Assembly (NCBI RefSeq): GCF_010206195.1
Contig: NZ_VIQT01000019.1
Location: 62,697 to 126,696 of the forward strand
From: Anaerotruncus colihominis
GTDB taxonomy: Bacteria > Bacillota > Clostridia > Oscillospirales > Ruminococcaceae
Reading direction: 5' to 3'
DNA length: 64,000 bases
Below the pieces are notes generated by a model. It saw only the letters and a program-made list of their open reading frames with translations, had not been told where the DNA came from and ran no database searches. The position numbers and the translations under genes were made by a program. Shown here piece after piece: positions 7,881 to 16,793 of this stretch. Each line of letters starts with the position of its first letter. The first letter of the stretch is position 1.

Positions 7881-8370
7881 ACAATCGTTTTGAAAGCGCG
7901 ACATAATGCCTGGCGGAATCGGCGTTGGCTTTTATCTCCTCCTGCGTAAGCGGGCGGCGTGCACGCGCGGGGCTGCCGAGCGCGAGCATACCGTCCGGAA
8001 TGACGGCGCCCTGTGTGACAAGCGCACCGGCTCCGATTATACAGCCGCGGCCGATTTTCGCGCCGTTGAGAATAATCGCGCCCATGCCAATCAGCGTGCC
8101 GTCCCCGATTTGGCAGCCGTGCACAATCGCTCCGTGACCTACGGTGACGCCGCTGCCAATCACGGCCGGAAAACCGCTGTCCGCATGGATAACGGCGCAG
8201 TCCTGGATATTTGTGCCCGCACCGATTTCAATGCGCTCGACATCGCCGCGTACAACGGCGTTATACCAAATAGACGCATGTCCTTTGAGCGTCACATCTC
8301 CCAAAACGACTGCGCCCGGCGCAACATGCGCCGTTGGAGCAATCCGGGGCGTATTTTGTCGTTGTTCCAT
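7879..8370 (-). CDS. Gamma-class carbonic anhydrase family protein (left-handed beta helix)
   Basis: 163 residues made of hexapeptide repeats (VLGDVTLKGHASIWYNAVVRGD ... VTVGHGAIVHGCQIGDGTLIGMGAIILNGAKIGRGCIIGAGALVTQG). The zinc-binding histidine pattern (IHADSG, VGHGAIVHGC) and the Arg/Asp/Gln positions of the gamma-CA fold are in place, followed by the C-terminal helix. Members are trimeric cytosolic proteins of the YrdA/PaaY type; some hydrate CO2, others have unclear activity. The gene lies directly downstream of the dCMP deaminase (stop and start ten bases apart), so they are probably cotranscribed. Enzymatic activity is inferred from the retained histidines. Confidence 0.9.
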   Translation of the reverse strand: MEQRQNTPRIAPTAHVAPGAVVLGDVTLKGHASIWYNAVVRGDVERIEIGAGTNIQDCAVIHADSGFPAVIGSGVTVGHGAIVHGCQIGDGTLIGMGAIILNGAKIGRGCIIGAGALVTQGAVIPDGMLALGSPARARRPLTQEEIKANADSARHYVALSKRL

Positions 8371-8379
8371 CCGCGTCCC

Positions 8380-8871
8380 TCAATAATTGGACATACCGTG
8401 CAGCGATTCGTCGTTCTCGATCCACTCCGACGAAACATCCAGGATCCTGTAATGTTCCCTGTCGTCGCGCACAATCACCGTCGCTATACCGGCATTGATA
8501 ATCAGGCGCGTGCACATGGAACAGGGGCACGCATTTTTCACATAACTTCCATCAGAAACCTCGCGTCCGACAAGATAGAGTGTCGCGCCAAGCATTTCGC
8601 TGCGCGCGGCGTGAATGATCGCATTCATTTCAGCGTGTACGGAACGGCACAGCTCATACCGCTCGCCGCGCGGGACCTTGAGCCGCTCGCGCGTGCAGTA
8701 GCCCATATCAGAGCAATTTTCACGGCCGCGCGGCGCGCCGACGTAACCTGTTGAAACAATCTGGTCGTTGTTAACGATGATTGCGCCAAAATTGCGGCGC
8801 AGGCAGGTTCCCCTCTCCGCGACGGTTTCAGCGATATCGAGGTAATAATTGATCTTGTCCCGTCTTGTCAT
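8380..8871 (-). CDS. Deoxycytidylate (dCMP) deaminase
   Basis: 163 residues from the ATG at 8871, preceded by GGAGAAAG; an ATG four codons upstream is possible but has no spacing to its ribosome site. The zinc-dependent cytidine-deaminase fold is shown by HAEMNAI (metal His and catalytic Glu) and CPCSMC (two zinc cysteines), with an N-terminal motif (GTCLRRNFGAIIV) of ComEB/dCMP deaminases. It would turn dCMP into dUMP for thymidylate synthesis. It precedes the carbonic anhydrase-like gene on the same strand and is divergent from rsmA. Confidence 0.93.
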   Translation of the reverse strand: MTRRDKINYYLDIAETVAERGTCLRRNFGAIIVNNDQIVSTGYVGAPRGRENCSDMGYCTRERLKVPRGERYELCRSVHAEMNAIIHAARSEMLGATLYLVGREVSDGSYVKNACPCSMCTRLIINAGIATVIVRDDREHYRILDVSSEWIENDESLHGMSNY

Positions 8872-8992
8872 CTTTCTCCACATCCTTTATAATAAGCAAA
8901 TGGCTTTCTGCTGTTTTTCCTATTTTACGCTGTTTTCATGTATGGCGCAACTGTTTTTTACGGCGTCTCATATAGAAAGGGGACCGACTGCA

Positions 8993-9850
8993 ATGGACAA
9001 CCTGACCAATATCGGCGTGATCCGCGATGTGCTTGGGCGGCATGGTTTCACATTTTCCAAGGCACTTGGACAGAACTTTCTGATTAATCCAACCGTTTGC
9101 CCGCGCATGGCCGAGCAGGGCGGCGCGCGGCCGGGCGTTGGCGTCCTGGAGATTGGCGCGGGCGTCGGTGTGCTGACCGCCGAGCTTGCGCGCCGCGCCG
9201 ACCGCGTTGTCTGCGTGGAAATCGATGCGCGCCTTTTACCGGTCCTTGCAGAAACGCTCGCCGGTCTTGACAATATAAAAATCATCAACGCCGATGTTTT
9301 GCAGGTGGATTTGCATACATTGATCGCCGAACAGTTTGCCGGGCTGGATGTCGTCGTCTGCGCGAACCTGCCCTATTATATCACATCGCCGGTTATCATG
9401 GCGCTGCTCGAACAACGCCTGCCCGTCCAATCGGTCACGGTCATGGTCCAAAAAGAAGCCGCGCAGCGGCTTTGTGCGCCGCCTGGTACACGCGGCGTAG
9501 GCGCCGTGTCGGTCGCGGTGCGCTACTTTAGCGAGCCGCATATGCTTTTCGCTGTTTCACGCGGCTCGTTTCTTCCTTCTCCGGATGTCGATTCCGCCGT
9601 GATCCGCCTGGATATCCGCAGTGCGCCGGCTGTCGATGCGGGCGAACCCGCTGTTTTTTTCAAGGTGGTGCGCGCGGCCTTTTCCATGCGTCGCAAGACG
9701 CTGCTCAACTGCCTTGCGGGCGGTCTCGGCCTGCCTAAGGACGATACGGCCGCGCTGCTCACGCGCGCCGGCGTGCCGTGCGGCGCGCGGGCGGAACAGC
9801 TCTCCATGGAGCAGTTTGCCGCCATTGCGCGCGCCATGCAGGCGGGTTGA
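8993..9850 (+). CDS. rsmA: 16S rRNA (adenine1518/1519-N6)-dimethyltransferase RsmA/KsgA
   Basis: 285 residues from the ATG at 8993, which follows GAAAGGGG and gives the family N-terminus. Features are KALGQNFLIN (about 22-31), the SAM-binding motif VLEIGAGVGVLTAEL (about 52-66), an acidic ribose contact (CVEID), the catalytic motif NLPYYITSP, and the C-terminal domain with FFKVVRAAFSMRRKTLLNCL. The enzyme dimethylates two adjacent adenosines near the 3' end of 16S rRNA during small-subunit assembly. It stands alone, divergent from the deaminase gene. Confidence 0.96.
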   Translation: MDNLTNIGVIRDVLGRHGFTFSKALGQNFLINPTVCPRMAEQGGARPGVGVLEIGAGVGVLTAELARRADRVVCVEIDARLLPVLAETLAGLDNIKIINADVLQVDLHTLIAEQFAGLDVVVCANLPYYITSPVIMALLEQRLPVQSVTVMVQKEAAQRLCAPPGTRGVGAVSVAVRYFSEPHMLFAVSRGSFLPSPDVDSAVIRLDIRSAPAVDAGEPAVFFKVVRAAFSMRRKTLLNCLAGGLGLPKDDTAALLTRAGVPCGARAEQLSMEQFAAIARAMQAG

Positions 9851-9908
9851 CGGCGCAAAAGCCGGACCGCCTGTTCTGATTTCAATCTCCGGCGGAGTGT
9901 GTTGGCTC

Positions 9909-9937
9909 TTGTCCGTCAAGGGCAAAGATGCTATAAT
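9909..9937 (+). promoter_or_regulatory. Promoter of the tepA operon with a long structured leader
   Basis: TTGTCC (9909-9914), 17-base spacer, perfect TATAAT (9932-9937). Transcription from about 9944 gives a leader near 250 bases before the first start codon at 10192, including the four-way-junction fold. Confidence 0.75.
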
Positions 9938-9972
9938 ATGCGCAGGGCAAACGCTGCAAAGCAGCAGGCCGC

Positions 9973-10065
9973 ATATGTTACACCACAGCTAAAACCGGCT
10001 TTGCCGGTTTTACTGCCGCAAAGCGGCAGGCAAGTCCGCAAGGGCTTGCTGCTGTGGTATCATAT
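9973..10065 (+). other. Cloverleaf-like four-way junction in the tepA leader
   Basis: An 8-bp closing stem (ACCACAGC 9982-9989 with GCTGTGGT 10051-10058) encloses three consecutive hairpins: a 9-bp stem with TTT loop (9991-10011), a 7-bp stem with AAA loop (10013-10029) and an 8-bp stem with GCAA loop (10030-10049). Linkers are zero or one base. ATATG/CATAT flanks (9973-9977, 10061-10065) can extend the closing stem. The 77-nt unit resembles no riboswitch I recognise and is not a tRNA. It could be a cis-acting leader RNA or a multi-hairpin repeat element. Confidence 0.8.
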
Positions 10066-10191
10066 TACAGACAGGACCATGGCGCGGGCGGCCTGCTTCG
10101 TCAGCGGGCCGCTTCTTTCTGCGCAAGGCATAACGGGCGAAGATTTGTCAATGCTAGAATCGTTACCAGTCTGATAGGGAGGGGAAACGAT

Positions 10192-10914
10192 TTGAAAAAG
10201 CTTGACAACAGCCAGCCGGATACGCCGCAGGACGCTCCTGACGAATTTGAAACCGGCTCGCCCGAGCAGACCGATCAAATCATTCAGATCGGCGGCGTCA
10301 CCGCCAGCAAGGGCAAACACGTCATCCACTGCCTGACCATCATCGGCCAGATTGAGGGGCATTATATTTTGCCCGCACAGAACAAGACAACCAAATATGA
10401 GCATGTAATCCCGCAGCTTCTCGCTGTGGAACAGGATCCTGAAATCGAAGGGCTGGTCGTCATTCTCAACACCGTCGGCGGCGATGTCGAGGCGGGGCTT
10501 GCAATCGCGGAGCTGCTCTCCGGGATGCGCAAACCGACCGTTTCGCTTGTGCTCGGCGGCGGCCATTCCATCGGCGTACCGCTCGCCGTATCGGCGCGGC
10601 GCAGTTTCATTGTGCCGTCCGCTACAATGACCGTCCATCCGGTGCGCATGAACGGGCTTGTACTCGGCGTGCCGCAGACGCTCTCATATTTTGACCGTAT
10701 GCAGGAGCGCATCGTCAAATTTGTAACAGATAACTCACGCATTTCGCCTGAACGCTTCCGGCAGCTTATGATGAACAAGGATGAGCTGGTCATGGATGTA
10801 GGTACTGTACTCGATGGACAGGCGGCAGTGGACGAAGGGCTGATCGATTCGCTCGGCGGCGTCTCCGATGTCATTGCAGCACTTTATGAGATGATCGAGG
10901 GGGATGTTAAATGA
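10192..10914 (+). CDS. tepA: TepA-type ClpP-fold serine protease
   Basis: 240 residues from a TTG start after GGGAGGGG. The ClpP/crotonase-like fold is recognisable: [17 protein letters not shown], the nucleophile region [14 protein letters not shown] (Ser near 125) and [11 protein letters not shown] with the likely catalytic His near 147. Bacillus TepA (YmfB) is a cytosolic Clp-like protease implicated in protein translocation and spore-related processes. The acidic 30-residue head is family-like. The next gene is a YlzJ-like protein with overlapping stop/start, the same gene order as in Bacillus near the SpoIIIE gene, which supports orthology. Confidence 0.9.
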   Translation: MKKLDNSQPDTPQDAPDEFETGSPEQTDQIIQIGGVTASKGKHVIHCLTIIGQIEGHYILPAQNKTTKYEHVIPQLLAVEQDPEIEGLVVILNTVGGDVEAGLAIAELLSGMRKPTVSLVLGGGHSIGVPLAVSARRSFIVPSATMTVHPVRMNGLVLGVPQTLSYFDRMQERIVKFVTDNSRISPERFRQLMMNKDELVMDVGTVLDGQAAVDEGLIDSLGGVSDVIAALYEMIEGDVK

Positions 10915-11117
10915 TCCTGCATACGATTATTCCGCCCGAACAGATCTTTCCTGGCGACGCGCCCCAGGGCAGCGAATGCCGCCGTATGCATAACAACTTT
11001 ATACAGGGCGTAAATATGAATGGAATCTTTACTGTCTCACGGCTGATTTCCACCGATCCAAAGCTGTATCTTGATCCGCGTTATGCCCCCGGCGGGCGTA
11101 TCGGAAAGCAGAAATGA
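10911..11117 (+). CDS. ylzJ: YlzJ-like small protein
   Basis: 68 residues beginning [16 protein letters not shown] and ending with [11 protein letters not shown], matching the YlzJ-like family found after tepA in Firmicutes. The start overlaps the tepA stop by four bases (ATGA), indicating translational coupling. The function is unknown; conservation next to tepA and a SpoIIIE/FtsK gene suggests a sporulation or envelope role by context only. Confidence 0.85.
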   Translation: MILHTIIPPEQIFPGDAPQGSECRRMHNNFIQGVNMNGIFTVSRLISTDPKLYLDPRYAPGGRIGKQK

Positions 11118-11156
11118 CGGGACGCCTGCGGCGCCCCATACATAAGGAGCCCGATT

Positions 11157-12029
11157 ATGAGTGTTTTTGAAGCGTTCTTCCAAGGTTTGATTCAGGGACT
11201 TACAGAGTTTCTGCCTGTTTCCAGTTCAGGACATCTATCCCTGTTTCAGTATTTCACCGGCAACAACAGCGAAACCGGCTTTGTCTTTTCCATCCTGCTG
11301 CACGCCGGTACGCTGATTGCTGTATGTATCGTATTCTGGCGGACGATCGTCAGCCTGATCACCGAAGCGTTTTCTCTGATCGGCGATCTTTTTTCACGTC
11401 GCTTTTCCACACGCGATATGCGTCCCGAGCGGCGTATGCTTCTGTTTTTGCTGTTGTCGGTCTGCCCGTTGTTTTTGATGGTGCTGCTCAAGGACTGGAT
11501 CTCCGCATTTTCCACGGATAATGATGTCACAGTAGAGGGACTCTGTTTCCTGTTCACCGGCATCCTGCTAACCTGCGCCTCGCGTCACGACCGCGGACGC
11601 AAGGACGCTTCCAATATGAAAGCGAAGGATGCGGTCGCCATCGGTGTGGCGCAGGTTGTGGCGACGATGCCGGGTATTTCGCGTTCCGGCTCAACAATCT
11701 GCACCGGTATGCTGTGGGGGCTGCGCCGTGAATTCGCTGTATCTTATTCCTTTATCCTTGGCATTCCCGCCGTGCTCGGTGCGATTGTGCTTGAAATTCC
11801 TGACGCCGTTTCCGAAGGGATGACGCTCCCGCTGCCCGTGATCCTGACCGGCCTGATCAGCTCCGCGATATTCGGCGTGCTGGCCATCAAGCTGGTTCAA
11901 TGGGTCGTCAAGGGCAATAAGCTGCGTTATTTCGGCTGGTATACGCTTGCGCTTGGCGCGGCTGTACTCATCATTGGAACAATTGACAATTTTACCGGCC
12001 ATGCGATTCAGCAGTTTTTGATCGGCTGA
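11157..12029 (+). CDS. uppP: Undecaprenyl-diphosphate phosphatase UppP (BacA)
   Basis: 290 residues with about eight membrane helices. The family motifs are GLTEFLPVSSSGHL (about 15-28) and MPGISRSGSTIC (about 174-185), which hold the active-site Glu, Ser and Arg. The enzyme recycles C55-PP to C55-P, the lipid carrier for peptidoglycan and other wall polymers, and its presence often gives bacitracin resistance. It sits between tepA-ylzJ and ftsK on the same strand with a short gap. Confidence 0.96.
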   Translation: MSVFEAFFQGLIQGLTEFLPVSSSGHLSLFQYFTGNNSETGFVFSILLHAGTLIAVCIVFWRTIVSLITEAFSLIGDLFSRRFSTRDMRPERRMLLFLLLSVCPLFLMVLLKDWISAFSTDNDVTVEGLCFLFTGILLTCASRHDRGRKDASNMKAKDAVAIGVAQVVATMPGISRSGSTICTGMLWGLRREFAVSYSFILGIPAVLGAIVLEIPDAVSEGMTLPLPVILTGLISSAIFGVLAIKLVQWVVKGNKLRYFGWYTLALGAAVLIIGTIDNFTGHAIQQFLIG

Positions 12030-12054
12030 GTCCAAGCCGGCTTTCTACCCTTTC

Positions 12055-12088
12055 GGCTGCCGGCAAAACGCCTGATCTGCCGGCAGCC
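12055..12088 (+). terminator. Hairpin between uppP and ftsK
   Basis: GGCTGCCGGC (12055-12064) pairs perfectly with GCCGGCAGCC (12079-12088) around a 14-base loop. Only a weak T-rich tail (CGTGTTTG) follows, so it may be an attenuator or processing site rather than a full terminator; the ftsK ribosome site is directly downstream. Confidence 0.55.
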
Positions 12089-12107
12089 CGTGTTTGAGGA
12101 GGTTATC

Positions 12108-14801
12108 ATGGCAACAAAACCAAAATCCGGTTCGCGCGGCAAAGGCGGCAGCGCCGCCGCGCGCAAACACAATGCCGCTCAAAAGCGCGCCAGACGTCAG
12201 ATGCAGGCTGTGATCCTGTTTGCAACCGGCGTGCTGGCCGGCGCGCTTACGCTCATTCCCGGCGCCAGCGTCTGGAATTGGCTTCACAACGCCCTGTTTG
12301 GCCTGTTTGGCTGGGGCGCAATCTTTGTGTGCGTTCTGCTGATCTACATAGCGGCTCTGCTTACGATGGACAAGCCTGTCAAGGGGCGCGCCTGGATGGG
12401 CGGGTTTTTAATCCTGTTCTTCTGCGCGGCGCTCCAGATCTTTGTGATGGGTATGCCCCAGTCCGCTGATGAAAATATCCTTGAGATCCTTGTTGAATGC
12501 ATTGTAGCGGGCATTGACGTCAAAAGCGGCGGCCTGGCCGGCGCTCTGTTCGGCGTGCCGCTGCTCAAGTTCTGCGGTAAGATCGGCGCGGGCATTATCA
12601 TCGTGCTTCTGATCTTCGTGTTCCTGATGCTGACGACCGGCGGCACGCTGATTGGCATCGTCCGGGCGGCGCATAAGCCCGTGCAGAAGATCGGCGAGAC
12701 ATACGCCGACCAGATGGAGCGCCAGGAGCAGCGGCGCGCCGCCCGCGCGGCCGCGCCGCCAAAACCGGCGCGCCAGCGCAGGCCGGCGCGCATTGATATC
12801 CCGCTTGAGAGCGAGGATCGCACGGGCGCCGCGCTGACTCCGGCCCAGCCGGAGCCGGCCGCAGAAGCGGCCCCGGAGCCTGCGGCTCCGGCAGCGGCGG
12901 CGCGCGCGGATGCGCCGCACCATCCAAAGCCTTCGATCGATATCCCGCTGGACGAACCGTTTGACCCGGCCCGGGAAGCCGGATTTTCCCTGATGACGGC
13001 CGACGAGGCGATGCAGTTTGTCGCCGCTCCGGAGCCGTCGATCGATGAGCTTGTGACAAGGGCCGCGACTGATACGGGGCGCTTCTCCTTCTCCGCCGAA
13101 GAAACGCCCTCCTTTGACAGCTTCACCATGCCGGAAGAACCGCACAATGACGCTGTATCCGGCACTGCAATCAATCTGCCGCCGATTCTCGACGATCCGC
13201 CGGATGAACTGGACGCCATGCCTGAGGACCCGTCCCCGGAGACTGCCCCATGGGACGAGCCGGGGCAGGAACAGGAGCATGCCCCGGCCCCTCCCGCCGA
13301 GGCAGCGCCGCCGCCCGCGCCGCCCGCCTATCGCAAACCGCCGCTCTCTTTGCTTCATGAGGCGCGCCGCACGAGCGAATCGGATGTCACAGAGGAGATG
13401 AAGGCAAATGCGCAGCGTCTCGTCGATACGCTCGCGTCGTTCGGCGTGCAGACGCGCATCGTTGATATTTCGCGCGGTCCAGCAGTCACGCGGTATGAGC
13501 TTCAGCCATCGGCCGGAGTCAAAATCAGCCGGATCACAGGTCTTGCCGACGACATCGCCCTCAATCTCGCCTCGGCGGGCGTGCGCATCGAAGCGCCGAT
13601 TCCCAACAAGGCCGCCGTCGGCATCGAGGTGCCCAATAAGGTCGTCAGCGCCGTTTCCATCCGTGAAATCCTTGATGCGCGCGAATTTTCCGAGGCGAAA
13701 AGCAAGCTGTCTGTCGCGCTTGGCCGCGATATCGCGGGCAATGTAACGATAGCCGATATCGGCAAAATGCCGCATCTGCTGATCGCCGGCTCGACCGGCT
13801 CCGGAAAATCGGTGTGTATCAATTCGGTCATCATTTCCCTGCTCTTTAATTCGACGCCCGACGAAGTCCGTTTTTTGATGATTGATCCGAAGGTCGTTGA
13901 GCTTGGCGTCTATAACGGCATTCCGCAGCTGCTCGTTCCAGTCGTCACCGATCCGAAAAAGGCCGCCGGAGCGCTGTCATGGGCTGTTACTGAGATGCTC
14001 AAGCGTTATAAGCTGTTTGCCGATCATTCCGTGCGCGATCTGAAATCGTTCAACCACCTCGCCGAGCGCACCGAGGGTATGGAAAAAATGCCGCAGGTTG
14101 TCATCATCATCGACGAGCTGGCTGATTTGATGATGGCTGCGCCGAATGAAATTGAGGATTATATCTGCCGTCTGGCGCAGATGGCGCGCGCCGCCGGGAT
14201 GCATCTGATCATCGCGACGCAGCGTCCCTCCGTCGATGTCATCACCGGCGTCATCAAAGCGAATATCCCCTCGCGCATCGCCTTTGCCGTGTCGTCACAG
14301 GTTGACTCACGCACCATTCTCGACATGGGCGGCGCGGAAAAACTGCTCGGCCGGGGCGATATGCTGTTCAGCCCGGTCGGCGCGCCCAAGCCGATCCGTG
14401 TGCAGGGCTGCTTTGTCACCGATGAGGAGATCGAAAGCGTCGTATCGTTTATCAAAAACGATTCGTCCGCCGCATATGACGAATCAATCGTCCAGGAGAT
14501 CGACAGCCATGTTGTCGCCGGGAAAGGCTCCAAGGGCGGCGGCGCGGCCTCTGAAAACGCTGATTCCGACAGCAGCGAGGATGAAATGCTCATGCCCGCG
14601 ATTGAATGCGTCGTGGAAGCCGGTATGGCGTCGACTTCGCTTTTGCAGCGACGCCTCAAGCTCGGCTATGCGCGCGCCGCACGGATTGTCGACGAGATGG
14701 AATCGCGCGGCATTGTTGGCCCGTTCGAGGGCAGCAAGCCGCGTCAGGTACTTATTTCACCGGAACGCTGGGCTGAAATGAAGCTGAACCGCCAGGAATA
14801 A
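12108..14801 (+). CDS. ftsK: DNA translocase FtsK/SpoIIIE
   Basis: 897 residues from the ATG at 12108 (GAGGAGG six bases before). Four membrane helices fall within about residues 35-185, followed by a long Ala/Pro/Glu-rich linker (about 190-430). The alpha-beta motor follows, with Walker [11 protein letters not shown] near 561 and Walker [14 protein letters not shown] near 668, and the C-terminal gamma winged helix (about 830-890; [22 protein letters not shown]) reads polarity sequences. The protein pumps DNA at the septum; in spore formers the SpoIIIE form fills the forespore. The single-copy setting after tepA-ylzJ fits the Bacillus-like order. The linker is unusually Ala/Pro-rich, in keeping with the GC content. 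Confidence 0.96.
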   Translation: MATKPKSGSRGKGGSAAARKHNAAQKRARRQMQAVILFATGVLAGALTLIPGASVWNWLHNALFGLFGWGAIFVCVLLIYIAALLTMDKPVKGRAWMGGFLILFFCAALQIFVMGMPQSADENILEILVECIVAGIDVKSGGLAGALFGVPLLKFCGKIGAGIIIVLLIFVFLMLTTGGTLIGIVRAAHKPVQKIGETYADQMERQEQRRAARAAAPPKPARQRRPARIDIPLESEDRTGAALTPAQPEPAAEAAPEPAAPAAAARADAPHHPKPSIDIPLDEPFDPAREAGFSLMTADEAMQFVAAPEPSIDELVTRAATDTGRFSFSAEETPSFDSFTMPEEPHNDAVSGTAINLPPILDDPPDELDAMPEDPSPETAPWDEPGQEQEHAPAPPAEAAPPPAPPAYRKPPLSLLHEARRTSESDVTEEMKANAQRLVDTLASFGVQTRIVDISRGPAVTRYELQPSAGVKISRITGLADDIALNLASAGVRIEAPIPNKAAVGIEVPNKVVSAVSIREILDAREFSEAKSKLSVALGRDIAGNVTIADIGKMPHLLIAGSTGSGKSVCINSVIISLLFNSTPDEVRFLMIDPKVVELGVYNGIPQLLVPVVTDPKKAAGALSWAVTEMLKRYKLFADHSVRDLKSFNHLAERTEGMEKMPQVVIIIDELADLMMAAPNEIEDYICRLAQMARAAGMHLIIATQRPSVDVITGVIKANIPSRIAFAVSSQVDSRTILDMGGAEKLLGRGDMLFSPVGAPKPIRVQGCFVTDEEIESVVSFIKNDSSAAYDESIVQEIDSHVVAGKGSKGGGAASENADSDSSEDEMLMPAIECVVEAGMASTSLLQRRLKLGYARAARIVDEMESRGIVGPFEGSKPRQVLISPERWAEMKLNRQE

Positions 14802-14824
14802 ATCTCCCGGCGATATACAGGCAG

Positions 14825-14854
14825 GGCCGCCGCATACGCGGCGGCCGTTTTTTT
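14825..14854 (+). terminator. Intrinsic terminator after ftsK
   Basis: GGCCGCCGC (14825-14833), ATAC loop, GCGGCGGCC (14838-14846) and a seven-T run. The AAGGAGG ribosome site of the next gene follows at once, so read-through or attenuation may feed that gene. Confidence 0.88.
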
Positions 14855-14867
14855 AAGGAGGACGTTT

Positions 14868-16718
14868 ATGTTTTTACCCCTGACGCCGCAGGAAATGCAG
14901 GCGCGCGGCTGGGAGCAGGCCGATTTCATCTGTGTAACCGGCGATGCATATGTCGATCATCCAAGCTTTGGGATTGCCATTGTATCGCGCCTGCTGGAAT
15001 CGCTCGGCTATAAGGTCGCTATGATCGCGCAGCCTGTCACGGACAATGACTATATGCGTTTTGGCGCGCCAAAATACGGCTGGTGGGTGACAGGCGGCAA
15101 CATCGATTCCATGGTCGCGCATTACACGGCCGCCAAACGGCGCCGGTCGGACGACGCCTACACGCCCGGCGGCCGCGCGGGCCGTCGTCCCGACCGTGCG
15201 GCGACCGTTTACTGCCGCAAAATCCGCGCGCTGTATCCAGACGCGCAGATTGTGACCGGCGGGCTTGAATCCTCCATGCGCCGTTTCGCGCACTACGACT
15301 ACTGGTCCGACACGGTCATGCCCTCTATCCTTGTGGACAGCGGCGCTGATCTGCTCATTTACGGCATGGGTGAAAAGCAGACGGAGCTGATTGCGCGCGC
15401 CCTCGCGGACGGTGTGCCGGCGCGCGCGATTCGCTGCCGCGGCGTCTGTTATCTCACAAATCAGCTTGATCTGCCCACCGACGCCGTATCAGTCGCTTCT
15501 TACGCCAAGGTGCGCGACAATAAACTCTCTTTCGCCAAAGCGACGCGCACGCTTATGGATGAACAGGACGCTGTGCGCGGACGCAAAATCATTCAAAAGC
15601 AGGCCGACGATGTATTTCTTGTCCAGACCGAGCCAATGCCGCCGCTCACAACCGAGGAGCTTGACGCCGTGTTCGCCCTGCCCTTCGAGCGTATGTATCA
15701 TCCCTCCTATGAGGCGCAGGGCGGTGTCGACGCGATCAAGGAGGTCGAATTTTCAATTATGCACAACCGCGGCTGCTTCGGCGGCTGCAACTTCTGTTCC
15801 ATCGCCTTTCATCAGGGGCGCGCCGTCACCTGCCGCAGCCATGAATCTGTCGTCGCGGAGGCCAAACGCTTTGTCAAAAATCCGCGCTTTAAAGGCATTA
15901 TCAGCGACGTTGGCGGCCCGTCGGCCAACTTCCGTCACCCCTCCTGTCAAAAGCAGCTCACAAAAGGGCTTTGCGCCGGCCGCAAATGCCTTGCGCCGGC
16001 GCCGTGCCCGGCGCTGCGCGCCGACCATGGGGAATACCTCTCCATCCTGCGCGAGCTGCGGGAGATTCCAGGCGTCCGCCGCGTATTTGTGCGTTCCGGC
16101 CTGCGTTACGACTATATGATGCTTGAGAAGGACGACACTTTTATGCGCGAACTGCTTGAGCACCATGTAAGCGGTCAGCTCAAGGTCGCGCCGGAGCATT
16201 GCAGCGCGCATGTACTCGACTGCATGGGAAAACCGCACATCGAGGTTTACGAGCGGTTCGCCAACCGCTTTTACCGCCTGACCAAACAGATCGGCAAGGA
16301 ACAGTATCTCGTCCCCTATCTGATTTCCTCGCATCCGGGCTCGACACTGCGTGACGCGGTCAATCTGGCGGTGTTCCTCAAAAAACACCGCATCCGTCCG
16401 GAGCAGGTACAGGACTTTTATCCCACGCCTGGCAGCATCTCGACCTGTATGTTCTACACTGGTCTCGACCCTTACACGCTCAAAGAGGTTTTTGTACCGC
16501 GCGCCCCGGATGACAAAAAGCTTCAGCGCGCGCTGCTGCAATACTATAAGCCCGAAAACCGCCGCCTGGTTGAAACAGCGCTGCGCCGTGCCGGCCGCAC
16601 GGACCTGTTCGCCTTCTTCGGGCTGGCCTGCGCCGCGCCCGTCCCGGACAAAACAGGCAGACGGCCGAAAGCGCCGCGGACCGGCCATACTCCAAAGGGC
16701 CGCAATATCCGCCGCTAA
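14868..16718 (+). CDS. YgiQ-family radical SAM protein
   Basis: 616 residues. The radical SAM cluster motif is CFGGCNFC (CxxxCxxC, about residues 303-310; HNRGCFGGCNFCSIAFHQG). A long N-terminal domain (about 1-290) typical of YgiQ precedes it, and a C-terminal extension of DUF3362 type follows. The protein should bind a 4Fe-4S cluster and cleave SAM; the family reaction is unknown. The start follows AAGGAGG. It ends in a basic tail (GRRPKAPRTGHTPKGRNIRR) before a strong terminator. Confidence 0.92.
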   Translation: MFLPLTPQEMQARGWEQADFICVTGDAYVDHPSFGIAIVSRLLESLGYKVAMIAQPVTDNDYMRFGAPKYGWWVTGGNIDSMVAHYTAAKRRRSDDAYTPGGRAGRRPDRAATVYCRKIRALYPDAQIVTGGLESSMRRFAHYDYWSDTVMPSILVDSGADLLIYGMGEKQTELIARALADGVPARAIRCRGVCYLTNQLDLPTDAVSVASYAKVRDNKLSFAKATRTLMDEQDAVRGRKIIQKQADDVFLVQTEPMPPLTTEELDAVFALPFERMYHPSYEAQGGVDAIKEVEFSIMHNRGCFGGCNFCSIAFHQGRAVTCRSHESVVAEAKRFVKNPRFKGIISDVGGPSANFRHPSCQKQLTKGLCAGRKCLAPAPCPALRADHGEYLSILRELREIPGVRRVFVRSGLRYDYMMLEKDDTFMRELLEHHVSGQLKVAPEHCSAHVLDCMGKPHIEVYERFANRFYRLTKQIGKEQYLVPYLISSHPGSTLRDAVNLAVFLKKHRIRPEQVQDFYPTPGSISTCMFYTGLDPYTLKEVFVPRAPDDKKLQRALLQYYKPENRRLVETALRRAGRTDLFAFFGLACAAPVPDKTGRRPKAPRTGHTPKGRNIRR

Positions 16719-16720
16719 AT

Positions 16721-16758
16721 AAAAAAGCAGGCCGCGCCAGAGCGCGGCCTGCTTTTTT
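16721..16758 (+). terminator. Intrinsic terminator after the radical SAM gene
   Basis: Perfect 11-bp stem GCAGGCCGCGC (16727-16737) around CAGA with a six-T run on the plus strand and A-run before it; it can also stop the convergent sortase transcript. Confidence 0.92.
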
Positions 16759-16793
16759 ATTTTACCCATACCGATCTTATAAGAGCGCGTGGA

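Noticed and set aside
9982-10058. tRNA gene
   Set aside because: The length and cloverleaf outline fit, but there is no anticodon loop, D/T-loop consensus or CCA-end; stems and loops are wrong for tRNA.
12408-13775. A 455-residue open frame on the minus strand inside ftsK
   Set aside because: It is antisense to a fully convincing FtsK/SpoIIIE gene, has Arg/His-rich shadow composition and no ribosome site; GC-rich codon use keeps antisense frames open.
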